A DNA stretch of 64,000 nucleotides from Polynucleobacter sp. es-MAR-4. GTDB lineage: Bacteria > Pseudomonadota > Gammaproteobacteria > Burkholderiales > Burkholderiaceae. A program made the position numbers and the translations under genes. The DNA lies in the NCBI RefSeq assembly GCF_018882055.1, contig NZ_JACVPF010000001.1, forward strand, positions 868,001 to 932,000, written 5' to 3'. The notes under the pieces were generated by a model. That model searched no databases and had not been told where the DNA came from. It saw only the letters and a program-made list of their open reading frames with translations. This document shows, in pieces, positions 26,278 to 36,570 of this stretch. How positions within the stretch are numbered: the first letter of the stretch is position 1; every line of letters starts with the position of its first letter.

Positions 26278-29131
26278 AAAAGAAAACTCTTATCCCGTCA
26301 ATCTTCTAGAAACATCGTTTCCGATGCGTGGAGATTTACCGAAACGTGAACCGCAATGGGTTGCACAGTGGCAGAAAAATAAACTCTACGAAAAGATTCG
26401 TGCGGCTCATGCCAATCAACCAAAGTTCATCTTGCATGATGGCCCCCCATATGCAAACGGTGATATTCATATTGGTCATGCGGTAAATAAGATCCTCAAA
26501 GATATGATCGTGAAGTCTCGCTGGTTAATGGGCTTCGACTCTGCATACGTTCCAGGCTGGGATTGCCATGGCATGCCGATTGAGATTCAGATTGAAAAAG
26601 AATTTGGCAAAAATTTACCGACTGCTGAAGTTCAATCAAAAGCGCGCGCCTACGCTAAGGTGCAAGTAGATAAGCAAAAGAAAGATTTTGAGCGTTTAGG
26701 TGTTCTGGGCGACTGGAACAACCCCTACCTCACCATGAACTTCCGCAATGAAGCGGATGAAATTCGTGCGCTTGGGAAGATCTGGGAAAAGGGATATGTC
26801 TTCCGCGGACTAAAGCCTGTCAACTGGTGTTTTGATTGCGGCTCTGCATTGGCTGAAGCTGAAGTGGAATATCAAGATAAAACTGATCCAACAGTAGATG
26901 TTGGATTTGCCTTTGATGATGCACAGCGTCCTCAACTAGCTAAAGCATTTGGCCTATCTGAAATTCCAGCAAAGCCTGGAATGATTGTGATTTGGACAAC
27001 AACTCCTTGGACCATTCCATCGAACCAAGCGCTCAATGTTCACCCGGAGCTCAGCTATGCCTTGGTAGACACGGGCGATAAATTACTCATCTTGGCAGAA
27101 GACCGCGTAGAAACTTGCCTGGAAGATTTTGGTCTTGAAGGCAAGGTGATTGGCACTTGTTTAGGTAGTCAGTTAGCCAATATCTCTTTCTGGCATCCGC
27201 TCGCTCCATTGCATGAGGGATACAAACGCCTCTCACCAATCTACCCTGCTGAATACGTCACCTTAGATACTGGTACAGGTGTTGTGCACTCTGCCCCAGC
27301 ATATGGCGAAGAAGACTTTAAGTCTTGCAAGGCAAATAAATTGGCTGATAAAGATATCTTGAACCCAGTCATGGGTAATGGCGTCTACGCATCTTGGTTA
27401 CCACTCTTTGCCAATGAATATATTTGGAAAGCCAATCCGAAGATTGTTGAAGCCATGCGTGAAGCAGGCAGCCTCTTGCGAGATAAAACTTACACCCACT
27501 CTTACATGCACTGCTGGCGCCACAAGTCGCCGATCATTTATCGCGCGACCTCACAGTGGTTTGCGAGCATGGACAAGAAGCCATCCGATGGCAGCGCAAG
27601 TTTGCGTGAGACTGCATTAGCGGGTATCGAGAACACGGAGTTCTTCCCGGCTTGGGGTAAGCAGCGCTTAAACAGCATGATTGCTAACCGCCCAGACTGG
27701 ACCTTGTCACGTCAGCGCCAATGGGGTGTTCCAATGGCTTTCTTTGTTCACAAGGAAAGTGGTGAGCCTCATCCACGCACGGTTGAATTGCTTGAAGAAA
27801 TTGCAAAGCGTGTTGAGAAAGAAGGTATCGAAGCTTGGCAAAAACTCGAAGTGGCTGAACTGCTTGGCGAAGAAGCCGCTCAATACGAAAAGAATCGCGA
27901 TACCCTGGATGTCTGGTTTGATTCCGGCACTACACACTGGCACGTTATTCGTGGCTCACACCGCAACGAGCTCTATCGCCCTGAGGCCGAAAGCGCCAAT
28001 GGTCGTTTAGCTGATTTATATCTTGAGGGTTCAGATCAACATCGCGGCTGGTTCCACTCCTCCCTTCTTACGGGCGCTATGCTCGATGGCAAGCCACCAT
28101 ACAAGGCCCTCCTGACGCACGGCTTTACTGTTGATGGTCAAGGTCGCAAGATGAGTAAGTCTGTAGGCAACGTGATTGCCCCTCAGCAGGTTGCCGATAA
28201 GTTGGGTGCGGAAATTATTCGTCTCTGGGTTGCATCTACCGACTACTCCGGCGAGATGACTATCTCCGATGAGATTCTGAAACGGGTGGTGGAAAGCTAT
28301 CGCCGTATTCGCAATACATTGCGTTTCTTATTGGCCAATTTATCTGACTTTGATCCAAGCAAGCATGCAATGCCCCCAAGTGAATGGCTAGAGATTGATC
28401 GCTATGCTGTTGCACTCGCCAATCAGTTGCAGCAGGATGTTCAGGCCCACTACAAGGCTTATGAGTTCCAGCCAGCTGTAGCGCGCATGCTTACCTTCTG
28501 CTCAGAAGATTTGGGCGGCTTCTACTTAGATATTCTGAAAGACCGCCTCTATACAAGCGCGCCAGACTCTAAAGAGCGTCGCGCAGCACAGAATGCCCTC
28601 TTTCACATCACTCGCAATCTACTGAAATGGCTTGCCCCATTCCTCTCCTTTACAGCTGAGGAAGCATGGTTGTCATTCCCGCATGGTGCGGATGAGAAGT
28701 TAAGTGAATCCATCTTCATGGAAGAATTCGGCACTTTCCCAGAAATCGCTCACGCCAACGAACTTCTAGCCAAATGGAACCGTGTTCGAGAAATTCGCTC
28801 CGAGGTAACCAAGGCAATTGAGATTGAGCGTGAAGCTGGCAATGTAGGCTCATCTTTGCAAGCAGAACTTACCATTAAAGTGGGTGATGTTGATTTTGCA
28901 ATTTTGCATTCTCTTGAAGATGACTTGCGCTTTGTCACCATTACCTCTAGTGCCAATATTGAATTGAGTAATGGTGGTCTAGAAGTCCTTGTGCGAGGCA
29001 GTCAATATAAGAAATGTGGTCGTTGCTGGCATCACACTGCCGATGTTGGTGGAAATGCTGAACATCCAGAGTTATGCGGCCGCTGCATCAGCAATCTCTT
29101 TGGGGATGGTGAAGCGCGCTTGTTTGCTTAA
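26270..29131 (+). CDS. ileS: Isoleucine--tRNA ligase
   Basis: A class Ia synthetase charging tRNA-Ile, 953 residues from the ATG at 26270 ([17 protein letters not shown]). The HIGH motif is in [20 protein letters not shown]. The editing domain contains [16 protein letters not shown] and [16 protein letters not shown]. The KMSKS loop is [10 protein letters not shown]. The C-terminal zinc site has CGRCWHH and [10 protein letters not shown], the form of the bacterial type. The longer in-frame start at 26177 would lie within ribF and is rejected; the true start overlaps the ribF stop by eight bases. No T-box or other leader is visible. It precedes lspA by 33 bases. Confidence 0.97.
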   Translation: MSEKENSYPVNLLETSFPMRGDLPKREPQWVAQWQKNKLYEKIRAAHANQPKFILHDGPPYANGDIHIGHAVNKILKDMIVKSRWLMGFDSAYVPGWDCHGMPIEIQIEKEFGKNLPTAEVQSKARAYAKVQVDKQKKDFERLGVLGDWNNPYLTMNFRNEADEIRALGKIWEKGYVFRGLKPVNWCFDCGSALAEAEVEYQDKTDPTVDVGFAFDDAQRPQLAKAFGLSEIPAKPGMIVIWTTTPWTIPSNQALNVHPELSYALVDTGDKLLILAEDRVETCLEDFGLEGKVIGTCLGSQLANISFWHPLAPLHEGYKRLSPIYPAEYVTLDTGTGVVHSAPAYGEEDFKSCKANKLADKDILNPVMGNGVYASWLPLFANEYIWKANPKIVEAMREAGSLLRDKTYTHSYMHCWRHKSPIIYRATSQWFASMDKKPSDGSASLRETALAGIENTEFFPAWGKQRLNSMIANRPDWTLSRQRQWGVPMAFFVHKESGEPHPRTVELLEEIAKRVEKEGIEAWQKLEVAELLGEEAAQYEKNRDTLDVWFDSGTTHWHVIRGSHRNELYRPEAESANGRLADLYLEGSDQHRGWFHSSLLTGAMLDGKPPYKALLTHGFTVDGQGRKMSKSVGNVIAPQQVADKLGAEIIRLWVASTDYSGEMTISDEILKRVVESYRRIRNTLRFLLANLSDFDPSKHAMPPSEWLEIDRYAVALANQLQQDVQAHYKAYEFQPAVARMLTFCSEDLGGFYLDILKDRLYTSAPDSKERRAAQNALFHITRNLLKWLAPFLSFTAEEAWLSFPHGADEKLSESIFMEEFGTFPEIAHANELLAKWNRVREIRSEVTKAIEIEREAGNVGSSLQAELTIKVGDVDFAILHSLEDDLRFVTITSSANIELSNGGLEVLVRGSQYKKCGRCWHHTADVGGNAEHPELCGRCISNLFGDGEARLFA

Positions 29132-29164
29132 TAAACAAGCGAATCAGCAAACCAATCAAGGTAA

Positions 29165-29659
29165 ATGAGCACAAACCTAACTTTTCTTCGTTATCTAGCG
29201 ATTGCGATCGTGACGCTTTTACTAGACCAACTGAGTAAATGGTCTGCGCTCAGTAATCTTCAGCTGGGCATTCCTGAACCCGTTCTGCCATTCATGAACT
29301 GGTTACTGCTTTTTAATCCCGGCGCGGCATTTTCTTTTTTAGCGCAGAGCTCGGGTTGGCAGCGCTGGTTCTTTACGGCCCTTGGTTTAGCAGCATCTGC
29401 TTATATCCTTTGGCTACTGCGCAAGAGCCTCGGCGACAAAATGCTTTGCTGGGCTCTTAGCCTGATCCTAGGGGGTGCACTAGGCAACGTCCTGGATCGC
29501 ATTATGTATGGGGCTGTAGTGGACTTTATTGACCTGCATTACGCCAATTGGCATTGGCCAGCATTCAATATTGCCGATAGCGCCATTTGCATTGGCGCTG
29601 GGCTCATCATCTGGTCCGAGCTACGCAAGTCATTTGGCAAAACCCCTCAACCCCATTAA
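29165..29659 (+). CDS. lspA: Lipoprotein signal peptidase (signal peptidase II)
   Basis: An inner-membrane aspartic protease of 164 residues that cleaves signal peptides from prolipoproteins after diacylglyceryl modification. Four transmembrane segments are seen at about 10-28, 60-80, 92-112 and 133-153. The two catalytic Asp residues fall in GNVLDRIMYGAVVDFIDLH and FNIADSAICIGAGL. NPGAAFSFL is the conserved N-terminal motif. AAGG lies upstream of the ATG. It continues the ribF-ileS unit and is followed after nine bases by coaBC. Confidence 0.96.
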   Translation: MSTNLTFLRYLAIAIVTLLLDQLSKWSALSNLQLGIPEPVLPFMNWLLLFNPGAAFSFLAQSSGWQRWFFTALGLAASAYILWLLRKSLGDKMLCWALSLILGGALGNVLDRIMYGAVVDFIDLHYANWHWPAFNIADSAICIGAGLIIWSELRKSFGKTPQPH

Positions 29660-29668
29660 GCTGGTGCC

Positions 29669-30880
29669 ATGCAATCACTTTTAAATAAGAAAATCGTTCT
29701 GGGCATTTCTGGCGGCATTGCTGCCTACAAGGCTGCTGAGCTGGCACGTCAGTTGATGCAAGAGGGTGCCAGCGTCCAAGTAGTAATGACAGAGGCTGCT
29801 CAGCAATTTGTGACGCCAGTCACCATGCAGGCGCTTACAGGTAATCCGGTTTACACCAGCCAATGGGATAGCAGCATTGCTAATAATATGGCCCATATTG
29901 AACTCTCTAGAGCGGCAGATGCCATTCTGATTGCGCCAGCAAGTGCGGATCTGATGGCCAAGCTCTCTCTCGGCTTGGCAGATGATTTGCTTACTACTCT
30001 CTGCCTAGCGAGAGATTGCCCGCTATTACTTGCACCCGCCATGAACAAGCAGATGTGGGAACATGATGCGACTCAAAGAAGTGCGCAACGCCTGCTTGAA
30101 GATAAAGTTGCTTTACTTGGTCCAGCAAGTGGCTTTCAGGCATGTGGCGAAGTAGGCTACGGACGCATGCTCGAGCCTGCAGAAATTACCGAACAACTCG
30201 TTGCCTTCTTTCAGAAGAAACCTTTGGCAGGCAAGCGTGTACTCATTACTGCTGGCCCTACATTTGAGGCTATTGACCCCGTTCGCGGCATCACTAATCG
30301 CAGCTCCGGAAAGATGGGTTTTGCAATTGCACGTGCCGCTGTAGAGGCTGGCGCAGAAGTTCATATCATTGCAGGTCCTTGTGACCTGGAAACTCCACTA
30401 GAAGCAACTGGAAAAATTACGCGCACTAATGTGGTCAGCGCCAAAGAAATGCACGCAGCCACAATGCAATCTTCCGACTGCGATATTTTCTTTGCAGTTG
30501 CTGCGGTGGCTGACTGGGGCATTGCCAAGCCAGCGAAAGAAAAGATTAAACGCCAAGGTAAGCAAGCTCCAAACTTAGAGTTTGTAGCCAACCCAGACAT
30601 TCTTGCCGATATGGCTAAAACGGTCAAAACCAAAGCTGGCAAGGTACACCCTTATTGCGTGGGCTTTGCGGCTGAATCTACCGATCTGCAAAAGCATGCC
30701 GAAGAGAAGCGTAAGCGCAAAGCCATCCCGATGGTAGCGGGCAATATTGGTCCAGATACTTTTGGCAGCGATCTCAACCAACTCCTCATCATTGATGAGG
30801 GTGGTATCAAGAAAATTGCCAAAGCTGAAAAGCTGCAACTGGCACGTCAGCTTATTCAGCTGGTTGCCAAAAAAATCTAA
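29669..30880 (+). CDS. coaBC: Bifunctional phosphopantothenoylcysteine decarboxylase/phosphopantothenate--cysteine ligase
   Basis: It makes 4'-phosphopantetheine precursors for coenzyme A. It is 403 residues with the decarboxylase (CoaC) domain first ([20 protein letters not shown]) and its catalytic Cys in [25 protein letters not shown] provides the substrate loop. The ligase (CoaB) domain follows from about residue 190 with [20 protein letters not shown] and [10 protein letters not shown]. Nine bases separate it from lspA, and dut follows after 51 bases. The dfp-dut order is conserved in many proteobacteria. panB, which feeds pantothenate into this route, is about 20 kb downstream. Confidence 0.96.
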   Translation: MQSLLNKKIVLGISGGIAAYKAAELARQLMQEGASVQVVMTEAAQQFVTPVTMQALTGNPVYTSQWDSSIANNMAHIELSRAADAILIAPASADLMAKLSLGLADDLLTTLCLARDCPLLLAPAMNKQMWEHDATQRSAQRLLEDKVALLGPASGFQACGEVGYGRMLEPAEITEQLVAFFQKKPLAGKRVLITAGPTFEAIDPVRGITNRSSGKMGFAIARAAVEAGAEVHIIAGPCDLETPLEATGKITRTNVVSAKEMHAATMQSSDCDIFFAVAAVADWGIAKPAKEKIKRQGKQAPNLEFVANPDILADMAKTVKTKAGKVHPYCVGFAAESTDLQKHAEEKRKRKAIPMVAGNIGPDTFGSDLNQLLIIDEGGIKKIAKAEKLQLARQLIQLVAKKI

Positions 30881-30931
30881 TTTCAATTTCGCCGCAATCC
30901 CAATTATTTTTATTCTGATTTAGGAAATTTC

Positions 30932-31381
30932 ATGCAACAACTTCAAGTCAAAATTCTCGATGAACGTATGCGCGATCAGTTGCCAAGCTATGGCACACCA
31001 GGGAGTGCTGGTTTAGATTTGCGCGCCTGCATTGATGATGCCATTGAAATTGCTCCCGGCCAAACTGTACTTGTGCCAACAGGTTTAGCGATTTATGTAG
31101 AAGACCCAAGCTATGCCGCCTTCATCCTCCCGCGCTCTGGCCTAGGCCATAAGCATGGCATCGTTCTCGGAAATCTAGTGGGATTAATTGACTCTGACTA
31201 CCAAGGCCAACTCATGGTCAGTACTTGGAATCGCGGCTCCACAACATTCAAGCTCGAGCCTATGGAGCGCCTGGCTCAGTTAGTAGTGATGCCAGTGCAA
31301 CACGTGCAACTCAAAGTAGTTGAAGAGTTCACAGAAAGTAGCCGCGGCGCAGGTGGCTTTGGCAGCACAGGAAGAGGCTAA
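30932..31381 (+). CDS. dut: dUTP diphosphatase
   Basis: A trimeric dUTPase of 149 residues that hydrolyses dUTP to dUMP, limiting uracil in DNA and feeding dTMP synthesis. All five family motifs are present: [44 protein letters not shown] and [10 protein letters not shown], the last being the Phe-containing C-terminal arm. An AGGAA ribosome site lies before the ATG. It ends the ribF-to-dut run and stops nine bases from the convergent symporter gene, with no clear terminator between. Confidence 0.97.
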   Translation: MQQLQVKILDERMRDQLPSYGTPGSAGLDLRACIDDAIEIAPGQTVLVPTGLAIYVEDPSYAAFILPRSGLGHKHGIVLGNLVGLIDSDYQGQLMVSTWNRGSTTFKLEPMERLAQLVVMPVQHVQLKVVEEFTESSRGAGGFGSTGRG

Positions 31382-31390
31382 ATCCGCACT

Positions 31391-32635
31391 TTATAGATTG
31401 GATTGGTGAGGGTCTAATTCACCCTCCCATTTAGAAATTACCGCAGTAGCCAATCCATTACCCAATACATTGGTTGCAGAGCGCGCCATATCCAAGAAGT
31501 GATCAACCCCCAGAATTAATAAGACGCCCGCCTCAGGCAAATTAAATTGCGTCAAGGTTGCAGCAATCACCACTAATGACGCGCGAGGAACCCCAGCTAT
31601 CCCTTTGGATGTAATCATTAAGACAAGCAACATCATGAGTTGCTGAGAGATCTCCATTTCTATGGAATAAACCTGGGCAATAAAGAGGGCAGCAAATGAG
31701 CAATACATCATTGAGCCATCCAAATTAAATGAATAGCCCACAGGCAAAACAAAAGAAGCAATTTTATTCTTACAACCAAATCGCTCGACTTGCTCAAGGG
31801 TCATAGGATAGGCAGCTTCTGAGCTTGCAGTTGAAAACGCCAAAAGGACGGGCTGGCGAAGCATGGATACCAATTGGAAGGTGCGGCCTTTTAAGACCAA
31901 TGCGCTGATCAAAATAATGACTAGCCACAATAACAAAATAGAACAATAAAAACTCAACATGAACTTGCCGTAAGTCATCAGTATTCCAACACCATTTTCA
32001 GCAATTACAGTAGAGACTGCGGCAAATACTGCCACTGGAGCAAACTTCATTACTGCGGTAGTAATTTTCAACATGATGTGTGAGAGCATGTCTAAATTAC
32101 GAACTAATTCCTCTGCCCGCGGCCCCATACTGCCCGCCGCAACACCAAAAAATAAGGCGAAAACAACAATCTGCAAAATCTCATTTTTCGCCATCGAGTC
32201 AACAATGCTGGTTGGGAAAATATGCTGAATAAATTGGGCTAAGTTAAATCCACCCTTGCTAAGTCCCGTACTGGCACCTAGTTCAGGAATGGGCAGATTT
32301 ACACCAACACCAGGATCAAGCAAATTCACCATTAAGAGCCCTAAAAGCAGGGATACGCCGGACATCGCGATAAACCAGCTAAAGGTTTTTAATCCAACAC
32401 GTCCAATAGTGGATGCATCACCCATTCGAGCTATTCCGACCACCAATGTCGCGAATACTAGTGGCGCAATAATCATCTTGATTAGTCGCAAGAAAATATC
32501 CGTCAATATGGATACATAACTCACATACTGATTAGCCAAACCAGACTCAGCCCCAAATTGATAGATGAGATATCCCGCAATAATCCCCAAGATCATTGCA
32601 GCAAGAATAAAGTGCGTTAATTTTTTAGACGTCAT
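31391..32635 (-). CDS. Dicarboxylate/amino acid:cation symporter (DAACS family)
   Basis: A 414-residue inner-membrane secondary transporter, about eight transmembrane helices plus two re-entrant loops. It matches the DctA/GltP family: the Ser-rich FSTASSEAAYPMTLEQVERFG is hairpin 1, VGYSFNLDGSMMYCS contains the NMDGT-like binding sequence (here NLDG), and SKGIAGVPRASLVV is hairpin 2. The SxxxP signature SEAAYP differs from the usual SESVLP. Substrate (C4-dicarboxylate, glutamate or aspartate) cannot be fixed by eye. It is isolated, with clpA upstream on the same strand ending in its own terminator. No DctBD sensor pair is present. Confidence 0.88.
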   Translation of the reverse strand: MTSKKLTHFILAAMILGIIAGYLIYQFGAESGLANQYVSYVSILTDIFLRLIKMIIAPLVFATLVVGIARMGDASTIGRVGLKTFSWFIAMSGVSLLLGLLMVNLLDPGVGVNLPIPELGASTGLSKGGFNLAQFIQHIFPTSIVDSMAKNEILQIVVFALFFGVAAGSMGPRAEELVRNLDMLSHIMLKITTAVMKFAPVAVFAAVSTVIAENGVGILMTYGKFMLSFYCSILLLWLVIILISALVLKGRTFQLVSMLRQPVLLAFSTASSEAAYPMTLEQVERFGCKNKIASFVLPVGYSFNLDGSMMYCSFAALFIAQVYSIEMEISQQLMMLLVLMITSKGIAGVPRASLVVIAATLTQFNLPEAGVLLILGVDHFLDMARSATNVLGNGLATAVISKWEGELDPHQSNL

Positions 32636-32703
32636 ACAAATCCAGTTTTAGCAGGCAAAAAATTTGATGCCGCAATTTTAAGCCCCACACATCATCGCAG
32701 AAC

Positions 32704-32731
32704 TAAAAAACCACCCGAAGGTGGCTTTTTA
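32704..32731 (-). terminator. Terminator after clpA
   Basis: On the minus strand AAAAGCCACC and GGTGGTTTTTT form a stem closed by a TTCG loop, with a T-rich 3' end. It lies about 28 bases after the clpA stop. Confidence 0.85.
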
Positions 32732-32758
32732 GTAATCTAGCTTTAGCGATAGAAGTAG

Positions 32759-35065
32759 TTAAATTTCTTCAACTGGCGCTACATCTGCCTTGGGAGCTTT
32801 ACCTCTCAAGACCGGGGCATCAAACTGAAGCTGAACTTTGCCATCAGCATCAATATCAACGTCCACATGACCGCCCTGTGCCAATCTACCGAATAGCAAT
32901 TCATCAGCCAAGGCTTTACGAACCGTATCCTGAATAATGCGCTGCATTGGTCTTGCACCCATGAGCGGGTCAAAGCCATGCTTGGCTAGATGCGCACGCA
33001 ATGCTGGGCTAAAGGTCGCATCGACTTTCTTCTCATGCAATTGCTCTTCCAACTGCATCAAGAACTTATCTACTACACGCATGATGATGGTTTCATCAAG
33101 AGCCTTGAAGGAAACAATCGCATCCAAGCGGTTACGGAACTCTGGAGTAAAGAATTTCTTGATATCCGCCATCTCATCACCAGACTCACGCGCATTGGTA
33201 AAGCCAATGGTGGACTTCTGCATGGCTTCTGCTCCAGCATTGGTTGTCATGATGATGATGACATTGCGGAAATCAGTCTTGCGACCGTTGTTATCGGTCA
33301 AGGTGCCATGATCCATTACCTGCAAGAGAATATTGAAAATATCTGGATGCGCTTTTTCAATCTCATCGAGCAATAGAACGCAATGCGGCTTCTTGTTGAC
33401 GGCCTCAGTTAGCAAGCCACCTTGATCAAAGCCAACATACCCTGGAGGCGCGCCAATTAAGCGGCTGACAGCATGACGCTCCATATACTCAGACATATCA
33501 AAGCGTAGAAGCTCAATACCCAAGATGTACGCAAGCTGCTTAGCAACTTCAGTCTTACCCACACCAGTTGGGCCAGAGAACAAGAATGATCCAATTGGCC
33601 TATCGATCTTGCCAAGACCAGCACGAGTCATTTTGATGGCGCTCGCCAAAGCTTCAATTGCAGGATCCTGACCAAATACGACACTCTTAATATCGCGATC
33701 TAGTGTTTGCAACTTACTACGGTCATCTACAGTGACAGACTGCGGTGGTATCCGAGCAATCTTCGCAACGATCTCCTCAATCTCAGGACGACCAATGGTT
33801 TTCTTCTGCTTAGATTTTGGCAGGATGCGCTGAGCCGCACCAGCCTCATCAATCACATCAATTGCCTTGTCTGGTAAATGGCGATCATTGATATAGCGGG
33901 AAGATAGTTCAGCCGCGGCTACCAAAGCGGCGGAGGCGTATTTAACACCATGATGCTCTTCAAAGCGTGACTTCAAGCCACGCAAGATTTGCACAGTCTG
34001 ATCAACCGTTGGCTCAACTACATCCACCTTCTGGAATCGACGTGACAAGGCTGCATCTTTTTCGAAAATGCCACGGTATTCGGTAAAGGTAGTTGCACCG
34101 ATACATTTGAGCTGACCATTTGACAGTGCAGGCTTCAATAAATTGCTTGCATCCAATGTCCCACCCGATGCAGCGCCAGCACCTATAAGCGTATGAATTT
34201 CGTCGATAAATAAAACGCCATGCGCACTGTCTTTTAAAGACTTCAGCACACTCTTCAAGCGTTGCTCAAAATCTCCACGGTACTTAGTACCGGCTAATAG
34301 CGCACCCATATCCAATGAGTAGACTGTCGCATCCGCCAAGATCTCAGGCACATCGCCCTTCACAATTCTCCAGGCCAGACCTTCTGCGATTGCAGTCTTA
34401 CCAACGCCAGCCTCACCCACCAATAGTGGGTTATTTTTACGACGACGGCACAGCACCTGAATCACTCGCTCGACTTCGCTATCGCGCCCAATTAGAGGGT
34501 CAATCTTGCCCTGCTTAGCCAGAACATTGAGGTTCTGGGTGTATTGCTCTAGAGGGCTCTCTTTGCCGCCAGAACCAGCCTCTTCAGCCTCTTGAGTAGA
34601 TTCGGCAGGCTTCACTTGCTCAGCCTGATCTTTGCGAACACCATGGCTAATAAAGTTCACCACATCTAAACGAGTCACACCCTGCTGCTGCAAGAAGTAA
34701 ACCGCATGCGAATCCTTTTCACCAAAGATAGCGACGAGCACGTTAGCGCCAGTAACCTCTTTCTTGCCATTTGAAGTAGATTGCACATGCATGATGGCGC
34801 GCTGAATCACGCGCTGAAAACCTAAGGTTGGCTGCGTATCAACTTCATCGTTACCAGGGACAACAGGCGTGTTGTCATTAATAAAGTTTTTAAGTTGCGC
34901 ACGCAGCTCAGCAATATTGGCAGCGCAGGCTTTTAAAACCTCGACTGCGGTTGCGTTATCCAACAAGGCGGCAAGCAAATGCTCGACCGTAATGAATTCA
35001 TGTCTTGAAGCTCGTGCGTCAACAAACGCCATGTGCAAACTGACTTCTAGTTCCTGGGCAATCAT
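32759..35065 (-). CDS. clpA: ATP-dependent Clp protease ATP-binding subunit ClpA
   Basis: A 768-residue AAA+ unfoldase that feeds substrates to ClpP. The N-domain (about 1-145) starts with [20 protein letters not shown]. Two ATPase modules follow: Walker [18 protein letters not shown] near 205 and [17 protein letters not shown] near 495, with Walker [12 protein letters not shown] and [12 protein letters not shown]. The missing middle domain of ClpB confirms ClpA. The ATG at 35065 has a GGAGG ribosome site eight bases upstream and overlaps the clpS stop by four bases. ClpP is not in this window. A terminator follows. Confidence 0.97.
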   Translation of the reverse strand: MIAQELEVSLHMAFVDARASRHEFITVEHLLAALLDNATAVEVLKACAANIAELRAQLKNFINDNTPVVPGNDEVDTQPTLGFQRVIQRAIMHVQSTSNGKKEVTGANVLVAIFGEKDSHAVYFLQQQGVTRLDVVNFISHGVRKDQAEQVKPAESTQEAEEAGSGGKESPLEQYTQNLNVLAKQGKIDPLIGRDSEVERVIQVLCRRRKNNPLLVGEAGVGKTAIAEGLAWRIVKGDVPEILADATVYSLDMGALLAGTKYRGDFEQRLKSVLKSLKDSAHGVLFIDEIHTLIGAGAASGGTLDASNLLKPALSNGQLKCIGATTFTEYRGIFEKDAALSRRFQKVDVVEPTVDQTVQILRGLKSRFEEHHGVKYASAALVAAAELSSRYINDRHLPDKAIDVIDEAGAAQRILPKSKQKKTIGRPEIEEIVAKIARIPPQSVTVDDRSKLQTLDRDIKSVVFGQDPAIEALASAIKMTRAGLGKIDRPIGSFLFSGPTGVGKTEVAKQLAYILGIELLRFDMSEYMERHAVSRLIGAPPGYVGFDQGGLLTEAVNKKPHCVLLLDEIEKAHPDIFNILLQVMDHGTLTDNNGRKTDFRNVIIIMTTNAGAEAMQKSTIGFTNARESGDEMADIKKFFTPEFRNRLDAIVSFKALDETIIMRVVDKFLMQLEEQLHEKKVDATFSPALRAHLAKHGFDPLMGARPMQRIIQDTVRKALADELLFGRLAQGGHVDVDIDADGKVQLQFDAPVLRGKAPKADVAPVEEI

Positions 35066-35409
35066 GCTTCCTCCATAGTGCACTGTAGTGGGTGACCCGC
35101 TTCGCGGGAGAGCTCGATAACTTGATGCACTTTTGTTGCCGCAACATCACGTGTAAATACACCGCAAATGCCTTTGCCAACTAAATGAACCTGCAACATG
35201 ATCCGTGTAGCTGTCTCATGATCTTTATTAAAATACTCCTGAATAACCATCACCACAAATTCCATTGGCGTGTAATCGTCATTCAATAGTAAAACTTTAT
35301 ACATCGAAGGCGCCTTTAGTTTCTCGGCCTGCTTTTCGAGAAGAATGGTGTCTTCAATATGGGGGTTGTTTGGATTGCCAACCGTAGGATTTTTCGTTGT
35401 ACGACTCAT
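35062..35409 (-). CDS. clpS: ATP-dependent Clp protease adaptor ClpS
   Basis: ClpS binds N-degron substrates and delivers them to ClpA. It is 115 residues from the ATG at 35409 ([11 protein letters not shown]), the longer in-frame start being unlikely because TAGAAT ends seven bases before this ATG. The core [18 protein letters not shown] carries the Asn-Asp-Asp binding residues, and [21 protein letters not shown] includes the His and Met of the N-end pocket. The N-terminal tail is disordered and Pro/Asn/Thr-rich. Its stop codon overlaps the clpA ATG (ATGA). Confidence 0.96.
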   Translation of the reverse strand: MSRTTKNPTVGNPNNPHIEDTILLEKQAEKLKAPSMYKVLLLNDDYTPMEFVVMVIQEYFNKDHETATRIMLQVHLVGKGICGVFTRDVAATKVHQVIELSREAGHPLQCTMEEA

Positions 35410-35416
35410 GTGAATC

Positions 35417-35422
35417 ATTCTA
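35417..35422 (-). promoter_or_regulatory. Candidate -10 element of clpS-clpA, leaderless type
   Basis: Minus-strand TAGAAT (five of six consensus bases) is followed by GATTCAC and then the clpS ATG, so the transcript would begin on the start codon. No Shine-Dalgarno sequence is present and the -35 is weak. Confidence 0.5.
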
Positions 35423-35554
35423 AACACAGATATAAAAATTTGGATTTGGGGGCTTTGTTGCAAAAAACCATCAAGAAAGGCCCCTTAACCCCATATTGGG
35501 GCATTTTTCGATAAAAAAAGGGGTCTTTAGCAGTAACTATCTTTACTCAACCCC

Positions 35555-35583
35555 TTGACACCCCACCATAAAGGGCAAACAAT
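35555..35583 (+). promoter_or_regulatory. Promoter of the cold shock gene, with long leader
   Basis: A perfect -35 TTGACA (35555-35560), a 17-base spacer and AACAAT (35578-35583) form a plausible sigma-70 promoter. Transcription would start near 35590 and give a leader of about 100 bases before the coding region. Long leaders are typical of cspA-type mRNAs, where the leader folds differently in the cold. Confidence 0.55.
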
Positions 35584-35693
35584 CAGGGGGTAGGCTTTAT
35601 TTGAAGTCCTATTTAGGCGTGTTGTAGAGCGAGACTGATTAAAAAGTATTCACCCTCATCACGGTTGTTTTAAGTTTATGTAATGGAGTTCGC

Positions 35694-35897
35694 ATGGCGA
35701 CCGGAATTGTTAAGTGGTTCAATGATGCAAAAGGTTTTGGCTTTATCAAACCTGATGATGGTGAAGAAGAGTTGTTTGCGCATTTCAGCGCAATCACAAT
35801 GCCTGGGTTCAAAACCCTCAAGGAAAACCAAAAGGTAACGTTTGACATTACCCAAGGCCCTAAAGGCAAACAAGCTACTAATATCCAAGCAGCTTAA
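35694..35897 (+). CDS. Cold shock domain protein (CspA family)
   Basis: A 67-residue nucleic-acid-binding OB-fold protein acting as an RNA chaperone. RNP1 is GFGFIKP (in [13 protein letters not shown]) and RNP2 is LFAHFSAI, where the usual VFVHF has become LFAHF. The N-terminal GIVKWFN and C-terminal GKQATNIQ are family standard. GGAG precedes the ATG. The gene is monocistronic: a strong promoter lies about 110 bases upstream and a terminator directly downstream. Which member of the Csp paralogue set it is, and whether it is cold-induced, cannot be told from sequence alone. Confidence 0.95.
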   Translation: MATGIVKWFNDAKGFGFIKPDDGEEELFAHFSAITMPGFKTLKENQKVTFDITQGPKGKQATNIQAA

Positions 35898-35916
35898 TCT
35901 GCTTTAGATCATTACT

Positions 35917-35949
35917 AAAAACCCAGGACTTGTTCCTGGGTTTTTTTTC
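35917..35949 (+). terminator. Terminator after the cold shock gene
   Basis: AAAAACCCAGGA pairs with TCCTGGGTTTTT around a loop of about six bases, followed by eight T. The stem is strong and usable in both orientations. Confidence 0.9.
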
Positions 35950-36019
35950 GCCTGTATTTTCTTGTCTTACCAGCCCTGCCTTAGAATTACTCCCACTTAC
36001 ACCCATCACTTAAAATAAC

Positions 36020-36475
36020 ATGCGCTTACCCAATATCAAACAATTCGTATTTTCATTGGCAGTGATTGTCAGCAGCTTTTCAAGCACTACGTTTGCACAA
36101 CAGAATGTTGGCCTACCAACGATTGAACTCAAGACTGGCATCTATCGCATACAGGCGGAGTTAGCTGATACACCAAAGGCCCGCGAAGTTGGACTCATGA
36201 ATCGGACTAGCATGCCCACCAACTCCGGGATGTTATTTGTCTTTGAACAAAAAGCTGGGCATTGTTTCTGGATGAACAACACCAAGATTCCGCTGTCGAT
36301 TGCGTTTATTGCTGATGATGGCAAGATTGTGAATATCGAAGAGATGCAAGCCGAGACCACCAATAACCACTGCCCTAAAGCGCCCGTTCGCTATGCCCTA
36401 GAGATGAACAAACAGTGGTTCTCTGAGAGAGTCATCGTGCCAGGTACAGTCATTCAAGGGTTACCCAAGAAATAA
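36020..36475 (+). CDS. DUF192 family secreted protein
   Basis: A 151-residue protein of unknown function. A signal peptide occupies about residues 1-26, with a hydrophobic FSLAVIVSSFSSTTFAQ core and likely cleavage after the Ala of TFA. The mature part is the DUF192 beta-barrel: AREVGLMNRTSMPTNSGMLF, CFWMNNTKIPLSIAFI and VRYALEMNKQWF. DUF192 proteins are widespread and often exported, but their function is not established. Cysteines flank the conserved core (C of HCFWMNN and HCPKAP), which could form a disulfide in the periplasm; that is inference. The ATG is used although no ribosome site is clear. Confidence 0.85.
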   Translation: MRLPNIKQFVFSLAVIVSSFSSTTFAQQNVGLPTIELKTGIYRIQAELADTPKAREVGLMNRTSMPTNSGMLFVFEQKAGHCFWMNNTKIPLSIAFIADDGKIVNIEEMQAETTNNHCPKAPVRYALEMNKQWFSERVIVPGTVIQGLPKK

Positions 36476-36501
36476 AAGTTTGTCTTTCGTCTATAGAAAC
36501 A

Positions 36502-36530
36502 AAAACGCAGACCTCGGTCTGCGTTTTCTT
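36502..36530. terminator. Bidirectional terminator between DUF192 gene and ppnP
   Basis: An 11-base perfect stem AAAACGCAGAC / GTCTGCGTTTT is closed by a CTCG tetraloop. Convergent genes lie on both sides, and it has A/T tails on both arms, so it probably serves both. Confidence 0.88.
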
Positions 36531-36537
36531 TTGGATA

Positions 36538-36557
36538 CAAGAGGAGCGCTCCTCTTG
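36538..36557. repeat. Perfect 20-base palindrome
   Basis: CAAGAGGAGC is followed immediately by GCTCCTCTTG, its exact reverse complement, with no spacer. It sits 13 bases before the ppnP stop codon (36571) and just after the shared terminator. As RNA it would need a small loop; as DNA it could be a dyad for a protein or a second hairpin at the 3' end of the ppnP mRNA. No T-run follows. Confidence 0.7.
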
Positions 36558-36570
36558 CTTGCTCAACTAC

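Noticed and set aside
35480..35530. A G/C-rich hairpin (CCCCATATTGGGG) with A/T-rich flanks upstream of clpS
   Set aside because: No gene on the plus strand ends nearby, and on the minus strand it lies upstream of the first gene. Stem is only five pairs, so it was not called a terminator.
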